Below, in pieces: positions 37,622-44,033 of a stretch of DNA of 64,000 nt (its first letter is position 1; each line of letters opens with the position of its first letter). The position numbers and the translations under genes are program-made. Source of the stretch: BOG-908 sp965199235. GTDB lineage: Bacteria; Pseudomonadota; Alphaproteobacteria; Acetobacterales; Acetobacteraceae. The stretch is from assembly GCA_965199235.1 (NCBI GenBank), contig CBDAQU010000001.1, forward strand, positions 248,001 to 312,000. Reading direction: 5' to 3'. The notes below the pieces were generated by a model that did not search any database, was not told where the DNA came from, and saw only the letters and a list, made by a program, of their open reading frames with translations.

Positions 37622-38524
37622 GTGGTTTTGGCGCTGCTGCTTGCGGTGTCACCTGCCGCTGCCGCTGATCATTTCGGCGTGGTTCTAGACTGGTTCATCA
37701 ACCCGAACCACGCGCCGATGCTGGTTGCGCTGCAGACCGGCGCCTACGCGGCCGAGGGACTGGACGTGGAGCTGATCGCGCCGGCCGACCCCACCATGGG
37801 GCCCAAGCTGGTCGCGGCCGGACAGGGCGACATGGCGCTGGACGCCGATCCGCAATTCTTCGAGCAGGTCGCGGCGGGGCTGCCGCTGGTAAAGGTCGGC
37901 GTTTTGATCGACCGGCCGCTTTCCACGCTGGTGGCGCTGAGAGGCAGCGGCATCAGACGGCTGAGCGACCTGCGCGGCAAACGCATCGGCTACGAGTCGA
38001 GCGAGATTGAGCGGCTGATGGTGGGCGCCATGCTGCGCAGCGCCGGCCTGTCGCTCGCCGACGTGCACATGGTGCAGATCGGCGAACAATTGAGCGTGGC
38101 GCTGCTGTCCCGACAGGTGGACGCGGTGAGCATCTACCGTAATTTCGAGCCGTTCGAGCTGCGGCAGCAGGGCGCCGACGTCGTCTCCTTCGACTACGAG
38201 AGCAACGGCGTGCCTCCCTTCGCCGACCTCATCCTGGTGGCCAGGCCCAGCGCGCCGAACGACACGCGCCAGGCGCGCTTCCTGCGCGCCACCACGCGCG
38301 GCCTGGCGACGCTGCGCGCCCATCCCGACGAAAGCTGGGAGACGATCCGTCGAGCCTACCCCGACCTGGACAACGTGCTTAACCACGAAGCCTGGACGGC
38401 CACCCTGCCCTATTTCGCCGAAACCGCGGTAACGGAGGACCGCGCGCGGGATGACCGGTTCAAGCAGTTCCTGTTCGAGCAGGAGAGCACGCTGCCCCGC
38501 CCGGCGAGCGGCGGCCAGAGGTGA
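37622..38524 (+). CDS. thiY: THI5/NMT1-like (ThiY-type) substrate-binding protein
   Basis: The protein has about 300 residues. The start is uncertain: GTG 37622 gives a hydrophobic signal (VLALLLAVSPAAAA-D), and upstream codons lie in the MITE-like element. The mature part begins DHFGVVLDWFINPNHAPMLV, where the WxxNPxHxxL pattern is the family hallmark, followed by GAYAAEGLDVELIAPADPTM and DLRGKRIGYESSE. Bacterial ThiY proteins bind the pyrimidine N-formyl-4-amino-5-aminomethyl-2-methylpyrimidine or hydroxymethylpyrimidine and deliver it to ThiXZ. The terminal region carries DNVLNHEAWTATLPYF. Together with thiZ and thiX it completes the transporter, though the genes are separated by the kinase and receptor. 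Confidence 0.85.
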   Translation: MVLALLLAVSPAAAADHFGVVLDWFINPNHAPMLVALQTGAYAAEGLDVELIAPADPTMGPKLVAAGQGDMALDADPQFFEQVAAGLPLVKVGVLIDRPLSTLVALRGSGIRRLSDLRGKRIGYESSEIERLMVGAMLRSAGLSLADVHMVQIGEQLSVALLSRQVDAVSIYRNFEPFELRQQGADVVSFDYESNGVPPFADLILVARPSAPNDTRQARFLRATTRGLATLRAHPDESWETIRRAYPDLDNVLNHEAWTATLPYFAETAVTEDRARDDRFKQFLFEQESTLPRPASGGQR

Positions 38525-38576
38525 CGATCCTGCGCGCAAGCCGCAGGTTGCACGGTGCAGCCTTGGAGCAGACACG

Positions 38577-39206
38577 ATGACGGACGACAGCGAGACGCTC
38601 ACGGACCAGGAACTGCGGACGCTGGAGACCTTGCTCGCCAAGCTGAGCGGGCGCGGTCCGCAACTGCCTTGGCCGCTGTTCCGCTTCGTCACCGAGGTCG
38701 CTGCGACGCCCAACGTCGACCTGCTGGTGCGCGACCCGGCGCAGGGCGTGCTGCTGGCGTGGCGCGACGATCCGTTCGGCGCCGGGTGGCACGTGCCCGG
38801 CAGCATCATCCGCCATCGCGAGGAGGCGGCGCACCGCATCGACGCCTGTGCCGCCGACGAGTTCGGCTGCCAAGTGCAGGCGGCGGACCGGCCGGCGGCG
38901 GTGATCCAGATTTTCGACGATCGCGGCCACTCCGTCTCGCTGTGCTTCCTGGCCTCGCTCCGGGGCGCGCCGGGCAAGCGTGTCGTCGGCCAAGACGAGA
39001 CGCCCGAGCCAGGCGACCTCCGCTGGTTCACGACGCCGCCCGACGATCTGTATCCCAGCCATGTCGTGTATCGCGATCTTCTGCTGGCGCTTGACCGCGG
39101 CGAGCTGGGGGACGGCGCGCGCCTGTTCACCCAGCATGTCGGCCGCCGGGATGCGACCCAGACGTCACCGGAGGGCGAGATCAGCGCCGACGCCCCGCTT
39201 GCCTGA
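38577..39206 (+). CDS. Nudix-family protein with degenerate Nudix box
   Basis: The protein has 209 residues. The Nudix region reads GSIIRHREEAAHR then IDACAADEFG. The glycine, the first glutamate and the terminal D-E-x-G are kept, but the central R-E pair is replaced by A-C, and there is one extra residue before the glutamate. Such a box resembles the GDP-mannose hydrolase branch, which also lacks the standard catalytic glutamate, more than ADP-ribose or CTP-type enzymes. An N-terminal helix (ELRTLETLLAKL) precedes it. It follows the THI5-like gene by 52 bp, so a role in processing or repair of thiamine-related diphosphates is conceivable, but the function is not established. Confidence 0.75.
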   Translation: MTDDSETLTDQELRTLETLLAKLSGRGPQLPWPLFRFVTEVAATPNVDLLVRDPAQGVLLAWRDDPFGAGWHVPGSIIRHREEAAHRIDACAADEFGCQVQAADRPAAVIQIFDDRGHSVSLCFLASLRGAPGKRVVGQDETPEPGDLRWFTTPPDDLYPSHVVYRDLLLALDRGELGDGARLFTQHVGRRDATQTSPEGEISADAPLA

Positions 39207-39211
39207 CCTTG

Positions 39212-39326
39212 CTAGACCGGTTTCACGCAGAGTGTCCGCGAGTAGGCGGACGTGAAACCGGTCTAGGCCTTGTTTGGCCAGCGATTTTGTCACTCCGACG
39301 ATTCCAGTCTGCGTGACATTGCTCTA
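39212..39326. repeat. Two-part palindromic repeat, copy 2 (inverted)
   Basis: A perfect 16-bp inverted repeat, CTAGACCGGTTTCACG (39212-39227) with CGTGAAACCGGTCTAG (39251-39266), encloses GTCCGC/GCGGAC. It is followed by the second half, whose reverse complement begins TAGAGCAATGTCACGCAGAC. It is the inverted counterpart of 30794-30904. It lies between two convergent genes and could act as a bidirectional terminator structure. Confidence 0.88.
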
Positions 39327-39977
39327 GCCGGCCGTGGCCCAACGCTCCCCGGCGCGAATGCTCCACCGTACGAGCAGGATCGGCAGCACGATCCACAGGA
39401 TCTGCGTGGCGGCGACCATCGTCGCATCCGGCCAGATCGCGGCCAGCGCCGCCCGCAGCAGCGCTTCCCCGCCGAGGAACCCCGCCCACACCAGAGTGAG
39501 CCGGCGCATGGACCAGCGGAACAGGGCGGATCCCCATTGCGCCTCGAACGCGCGCGCCTCCTCCTGCGTCGGGCAGGCGGTGTCGCGCGCCAGATAGAAC
39601 AGCGCCGGCCGCGCCAGTGCCAGGGAGGCGAGGAACGCCACGGCGATCGACCCGGTGACGAAGGATGGCCGGATCAGCGCGAACCAGGCCGAGCCGGACA
39701 GCGCCGTCGCCCCCAGGCTCATCGCCGTTGCGAAGATCACCAGGATCGAAAGCCCGTTGATCCGCCTGCGCTGAACGACGCTGGCCAGCGCCACCACGGC
39801 AGGCACGGCAGCACTGAGGATCAGCGCCCGCGTGTCGGTCTGACCGGCGCGCTTGAGCATCACGTAGGCTGCGTAGGGCAGCACCACGTTCCAGGCGATG
39901 TCGGTCATGATGGCCCGGCCGCCGCCGCCGGCCGTGGCCGGAGTGTCCGCCGGGCTGGTCGCCGTGGGGCGGGTCAC
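39324..39977 (-). CDS. VC0807-family integral membrane protein
   Basis: The protein has 217 residues and about six membrane segments (WNVVLPYAAYVMLKRAG, ALILSAAVPAVVALASVV, SILVIFATAMSLGATALSG, ITGSIAVAFLASLALARP). GTG 39977 is preferred because GGGAGAA precedes it and it overlaps the stop of the carotenoid oxygenase gene by 4 bp (GTGA); ATG 39908 has no ribosome binding site. It resembles the VC0807 family, whose function is unknown. Coupling to a carotenoid-cleaving enzyme hints at handling an apocarotenoid or another hydrophobic compound. Confidence 0.8.
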   Translation of the reverse strand: MTRPTATSPADTPATAGGGGRAIMTDIAWNVVLPYAAYVMLKRAGQTDTRALILSAAVPAVVALASVVQRRRINGLSILVIFATAMSLGATALSGSAWFALIRPSFVTGSIAVAFLASLALARPALFYLARDTACPTQEEARAFEAQWGSALFRWSMRRLTLVWAGFLGGEALLRAALAAIWPDATMVAATQILWIVLPILLVRWSIRAGERWATAG

Positions 39978-41251
39978 GGGCGTTCTCCCAGCCAGTTGCC
40001 GTGGAAGCCGGCAGGCACCCTGCACGGCAGCAGCGCGCGCGCCACCGGGCCGGCGCCCACGTCCCTGGCATCGAGGACCACCAGCTCCGAACTCCGCGTG
40101 TCTCGCCGGAACAGGATGCTCAGCAACCAGCCATCCGCCTCCGCGTCGCCACGCGCCACGAACACCGGCTCGGAGGCGGTGTCGCCTGAGGGTAGCCGGA
40201 ACAGGGCCTCCTGCCCGTCCGCCTCGTCGCGGTGGCAGATCGCCGCGCCTGTGGTGAAGAAGCCGTGCCGGTGCCGCCGGCCGGCGAAACGCTCGTCGAT
40301 GCGCGGGAACTCGCCATCGCGGTCGCTAAGCCGGCGGCTTGCCACCCGCGCTGCGGGATCGCGCGTATCGAGCCTCCAACGGGTGAGGAAGGCTGGCGCA
40401 TCCGCCGGCGGCTCGCCCGACGGGCCGGCGAAGAACGGCGGCGCGGCCGACAGCATCATGTCGAGCGAGACGATGCCCTCCTCGTCCCAGGCGTTCATCA
40501 CGTGGAAAGCAAAGCCGTCCGGCGCGCGCACCCAGCGCAGGCTCGCGGCTCCTTCCTGCCTGTCCATCACGCCCAAATACGCTCCTCGCTCCTGCCGCCA
40601 CACCAGGCCGGTTGCGGCGTCGACGACCAAGGGAAACAGCGGGATGACGACGAAACGCTCGGTGACCGCGAAATCATGCACCATTGCGGCGTAGGGCGCG
40701 TTGACGGCCTCGCATCGCGATACGCGTCCTGCGGCGTCCAGGACGCCGATACGGATCGTCTCGTTGGACACACCTTCTGCGCCGTAACCGAAGAACAGCA
40801 GCTCGCCGGTCTGCGGGTCGTGCTTGGGGTGCGCGGTGAACGGCCCCGCCGGCAGCCCGCCGGCAAAGTCCACGGCGCCCTGGGTGGCGAGCGAGGACGG
40901 ATCGATTGCCACAGGCAGATGCCGTTCCTCCAGCGCCAGCAGCAGGCGGGCGTGCGCCACGATGTTGGTGTTCGCCAAGCCGCCGGGCAGTCCCGCGCCG
41001 TCCTCTCCCGCCGCGTCCGCCCATGATGCCGTCCGCACCCAGCGGTTGCTGTATGCCACGCCGGAGGTGCCGATGCGAAACGCGTGGAGCATTCCGTCCC
41101 CCATGAACCAATGGGCGCCTGCCTCCTGTCTGCGCGGGTTCGGGCCGTTGCGGAATAGCGTGCCCCTCAACCCGTCCGGGATGCGGCCTTCGAGCGGCAC
41201 GGACTGCCATGCCGTTTCCTGTACCACCCGCGTGCGATTGTCGTAGCCCAT
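39974..41251 (-). CDS. Carotenoid cleavage oxygenase (RPE65/CCD family)
   Basis: This 425-residue non-haem iron enzyme cleaves a conjugated double bond in a carotenoid or stilbene-type substrate. The four iron-binding histidines of the seven-bladed propeller are visible: His141 (TAHPKHDP), His192 (MVHDFAVTERF), His250 (FAFHVMNAWDE) and His417 (GFHGNW). The N-terminal DGLRGTLFRNGPNPRR and HWFMGDGMLHAF are also family signatures. ATG 41251 has AAAGGGG upstream. It leads a two-gene operon with the VC0807-like gene and is divergent from a TetR regulator. Confidence 0.92.
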   Translation of the reverse strand: MGYDNRTRVVQETAWQSVPLEGRIPDGLRGTLFRNGPNPRRQEAGAHWFMGDGMLHAFRIGTSGVAYSNRWVRTASWADAAGEDGAGLPGGLANTNIVAHARLLLALEERHLPVAIDPSSLATQGAVDFAGGLPAGPFTAHPKHDPQTGELLFFGYGAEGVSNETIRIGVLDAAGRVSRCEAVNAPYAAMVHDFAVTERFVVIPLFPLVVDAATGLVWRQERGAYLGVMDRQEGAASLRWVRAPDGFAFHVMNAWDEEGIVSLDMMLSAAPPFFAGPSGEPPADAPAFLTRWRLDTRDPAARVASRRLSDRDGEFPRIDERFAGRRHRHGFFTTGAAICHRDEADGQEALFRLPSGDTASEPVFVARGDAEADGWLLSILFRRDTRSSELVVLDARDVGAGPVARALLPCRVPAGFHGNWLGERP

Positions 41252-41270
41252 CGAGACCCCTTTCTTTACA

Positions 41271-41289
41271 ACGTATAGATACACGTAAC
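41271..41289. promoter_or_regulatory. Candidate TetR operator between the carotenoid oxygenase and tetR genes
   Basis: The AT-rich stretch ACGTATAGATACACGTAAC contains the palindromic core CGTAT-AG-ATACaCG with one inserted base. It lies centrally in the 106-bp divergent region and stands out from the GC-rich surroundings. Confidence 0.4.
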
Positions 41290-41357
41290 CGACGGGCCTC
41301 AATCTGTCCAGCGTAAAGTTAAATGTCGTGCGTCGTCCGCTTTGCTATGATCGGCTG

Positions 41358-41945
41358 GTGAAACGCCCTTACCACCACGGCGACCTTCCTGCCGCGCTGC
41401 TGCGGGCGGCGGGCGAGATCCTGCGCAGCGAGGGCTTGCCCGCCCTGACGCTGCGCGCGGTCGCCAGGCGGGCCGGCGTGTCCCACATGGCCCCTGCCCC
41501 GCATTTCGGCGATCTTTCCGGCCTGCTCAGCGAGCTGGCCGCCGAGGGATACAGGATGTTCGGCCAGGCCCTTCGCCGCGCGCAGGACGATTCGGGCGAC
41601 CGCTCCGTCGCCCGCGCCACAGCCCACGCCTATGTCGCCTTTGCCCGCTCGGAGACGGCGATGTTCCTACTGATGTTCCGCTCCGAACGGCTGGATTTCA
41701 CCCGGCCCGCCCTGGCCGAAGCCGCGCAGGAGGCATCGCGCGTCCTGATGCGCAGCGCCGGAAGCATCGGCGCCTCCTCGGTGGCCCCCTTGGGCGCCGC
41801 TTCCTACGGCCGGGCGGTCGGCCAGTGGTCAGTGGTGCACGGCTTCGCCATGCTGCTCATCGACGGCCGGCTGGACGGCATACTGGCCACGCAGGAGTGC
41901 CGCGGCGACGTCGATGCGCTGCTCGACGCGGCCCTTCAACCCTGA
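41358..41945 (+). CDS. TetR-family transcriptional regulator
   Basis: The protein has 195 residues from GTG 41358 (an in-frame GTG at 41328 is the alternative). It opens with VKRPYHHGDLPAALLRAAGE and the helix-turn-helix LTLRAVARRAGVSHMAPAPH, a common TetR subtype. The C-terminal ligand domain follows (TAHAYVAFARSETAMFLLMF). It is divergent from the carotenoid oxygenase operon, its most likely target. Confidence 0.92.
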   Translation: MKRPYHHGDLPAALLRAAGEILRSEGLPALTLRAVARRAGVSHMAPAPHFGDLSGLLSELAAEGYRMFGQALRRAQDDSGDRSVARATAHAYVAFARSETAMFLLMFRSERLDFTRPALAEAAQEASRVLMRSAGSIGASSVAPLGAASYGRAVGQWSVVHGFAMLLIDGRLDGILATQECRGDVDALLDAALQP

Positions 41946-41981
41946 CGGCGTCGCGCCCGCCGACGCGGCCGGTCGACGAGA

Positions 41982-42293
41982 TCAGCCGCGCCAGCCGGGT
42001 GGCGGCGCATACAGGCCGGGCGGCGGATAGGAGGATGGCGGCCAGCCGTAACCCGGCGCGGGATACGCACGGTAGCCGCGCGGCGCAGGTCGGCCATAGG
42101 CGCCCCGGCGAAAGGCTTGCGTCTGGCCGAGCTGCGCCTGGTTGAGCTGTTCCACACGCGCATCGCCGGTATCGTTTCCAGCGTCCACGCGACGGTCGAC
42201 GTTCGAATAAGGATGGTTGGCGTTTGCCGCCCGCGCGGCCGGCAGGCCCACAAACAGGGATGCGGCCGCCAGACAGGCCCACTGCACGCGCAT
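41982..42293 (-). CDS. Small secreted Pro/Gly/Tyr-rich protein
   Basis: The protein has 103 residues; ATG 42293 is preceded by GAGGAGA. A clear signal peptide (VQWACLAAASLFVGLPAARA) is followed by a charged middle region (YSNVDRRVDAGNDTGDARVE) and a low-complexity tail (YPAPGYGWPPSSYPPPGLYA). I recognise no family; it may be a periplasmic or surface-exposed structural protein. Confidence 0.75.
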   Translation of the reverse strand: MRVQWACLAAASLFVGLPAARAANANHPYSNVDRRVDAGNDTGDARVEQLNQAQLGQTQAFRRGAYGRPAPRGYRAYPAPGYGWPPSSYPPPGLYAPPPGWRG

Positions 42294-42317
42294 GAACGGT
42301 CTCCTCGATGAAGAAAT

Positions 42318-42669
42318 GGTGCTATGGCCCGATCGCGGCAAGCTCTACGGCATTGCCGCTGCGCTGCCGGTGTTCCGGGAACAGCAAACGGGACACTTCA
42401 TCAACATCGCTTCCACGGCCGCCCGCAAGACCGCGCCAGGACAGGCTGTATACTCCTGCACCAAGGCGGCGGTTCTCGCCCTATCCGACGGTCTTCGCCA
42501 GGAACTTGCTGGCAAGCTGCGTGTGACCGTCATTTCGCCAATGCATCCAAGGTCGTTCGCAGATGAACGGCGAGCGTTCCTGCCAAGCCGACAGGTCGGA
42601 CAGAGATCATCTCCGGTTCGCCGATCGGGCGCGACCGGAATGGTCGACTTTGTCCGTCCTTCACGCTAG
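42318..42669 (+). pseudogene. Fragment of an SDR oxidoreductase
   Basis: The readable part, KLYGIAAALPVFREQQTGHF then INIASTAARKTAPGQAVYSC and TKAAVLALSDGLRQELAG, is the middle of a classical SDR including the catalytic Ser region and YxxxK (Tyr-Ser-Cys-Thr-Lys). The NAD-binding N-terminus is absent, and the frame runs into non-homologous sequence after VTVISP. It is a truncated relic. The stretch 42670-42724 shows nothing further. Confidence 0.75.
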
Positions 42670-42724
42670 CACCATTTCCTTATGTTCGTTGGGATGATGA
42701 TGTAATGCAGCATTTCGGGGAGTT

Positions 42725-44020
42725 GTGGCAGGCGCCAAGCAAGGAAGCGGTTCTTTTTTGAAAAAAAGAACTAAAAAACTTCTGTTCGCCGAGCTTGCTG
42801 CTGCCTTTTTGTTTGCGGTGGGTTCTGCGGCGGCGCAGCAGGCGCCTGCCCGGCCTGGCGTTGATGCGCCTGCTTTGGCGGCACTTGGCGCCTATCAGGT
42901 GGGTTTCGCCTCGCAGCAGATGGGCCGGACCGACCGCAGGTTGACGGTGTGCATCTGGTACCCCGCACGCACAGGCGGCCACGCCATGACCTACCGGTCC
43001 TCTCTGGTGGGGCCGGACGGACACCCCGCCGCGTTTTCCATACAGGGCATCGCCGTGGCCGGTGCACCGCCGTCGCCCGGCCGATTTCCGCTGATCATTC
43101 TTGCGCACGGCTTCAACAACACCCCCGAAGTTCTGGCCTGGCTGGCCGAGAACCTGGCAACTAAAGGCTATTTCGTCGTTGCGCCCGCCTTCCGTGACCC
43201 GCCGAAATTCGACGCCCCGAGCGCGATGGTGGCTTTTGCGCATCGTCCGCTGGACATCTCCGCCATCGCGATCGAGGCCCAGCGCAAGGCCGTCTCTGGC
43301 GATGCCGTCCTTGCGCACGCGGACCCTGGCCGCGTCGCGCTGATCGGGTATTCCCTCGGGGGCTATGGGGCGTTGGCTGCCGCCGGCGCGCCCCTCGCTC
43401 CCGCGCTGGCGAAAGCGACAGGCAGTTCGATCGCCGACTACGTTGCCGGCGCCCCCAAATCGAGTGACCTGAAGGTCGCCCATCTCAAAGCACTGGTCGC
43501 GATTTCTCCCGCCACACACCTCGGTTCGATGGCCGTTTTCGCGCCAGACGCGTTTGCCGCAATCAGGGTGCCGACTTTCCTCATCGCCGGCAGCCAGGAC
43601 CATGTTGTGGGTTACGATGCGCTCCGCACACTGTTCGAGACCGAGACGAACGCGCCGCGCTACCTGCTGACGTTTCGCGAGGCCGGGCACAACATCGCCT
43701 TGAGCACGGCGCCGGCCGAGATGCGCGCCCGCCTGTGGGATCAGGACTGGTTCGAAGATCCCGTGTGGAGCAAGGAGCGGCTCATCGGGATAGAGGCGCA
43801 CTTCATCACGGCTTTCCTCGATCGCACCGTCAAGGGTGATGCCGGCCGCGCTGTCTATCTCGATGGCCTTGTGGCCGATTCCGACGATGGGCGCTGGCCA
43901 GACGCGAAGGGTGCCTATGGCGCGTTCAGCCCAGGACCGCCGGAAGCGACGCTTTGGACGGGTTTCCAGGCCGCCCATGCGGCGGGCATGACGCTGGAGT
44001 TCAGGCGCGCCGGGCGATGA
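42725..44020 (+). CDS. Secreted alpha/beta hydrolase (dienelactone-hydrolase-like)
   Basis: The protein has 431 residues. GTG 42725 follows GGGG and leads to a signal peptide whose basic part (SGSFLKKRTKK) is encoded by a half copy of the TTTTTGCAAAAA repeat, then LLFAELAAAFLFAVGSAAAQ. The hydrolase core shows FPLIILAHGFNN (oxyanion region), the nucleophile elbow GYSLGG with Ser near residue 209, an acidic residue in AGSQDHVVGYD and the catalytic His in FREAGHNIAL. It resembles predicted dienelactone hydrolases and acyl-hydrolases exported to the periplasm. It is convergent with the TonB receptor gene. Substrate unknown. Confidence 0.88.
   Translation: MAGAKQGSGSFLKKRTKKLLFAELAAAFLFAVGSAAAQQAPARPGVDAPALAALGAYQVGFASQQMGRTDRRLTVCIWYPARTGGHAMTYRSSLVGPDGHPAAFSIQGIAVAGAPPSPGRFPLIILAHGFNNTPEVLAWLAENLATKGYFVVAPAFRDPPKFDAPSAMVAFAHRPLDISAIAIEAQRKAVSGDAVLAHADPGRVALIGYSLGGYGALAAAGAPLAPALAKATGSSIADYVAGAPKSSDLKVAHLKALVAISPATHLGSMAVFAPDAFAAIRVPTFLIAGSQDHVVGYDALRTLFETETNAPRYLLTFREAGHNIALSTAPAEMRARLWDQDWFEDPVWSKERLIGIEAHFITAFLDRTVKGDAGRAVYLDGLVADSDDGRWPDAKGAYGAFSPGPPEATLWTGFQAAHAAGMTLEFRRAGR
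42738..42788. repeat. TTTTTGCAAAAA repeat family, half copy at a gene start
   Basis: The segment AAGCGGTTCTTTTTTGAAAA and on to ACTAAAAAACTTC matches the left arm of the full elements (AGCAGTCC-TTTTTGCAAAAAGGACCAAAAAACC) with T-for-G changes at the centre. It lies inside the hydrolase reading frame and encodes the start of its signal peptide. Confidence 0.7.
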
Positions 44021-44033
44021 CGGCCGGCTGCCT

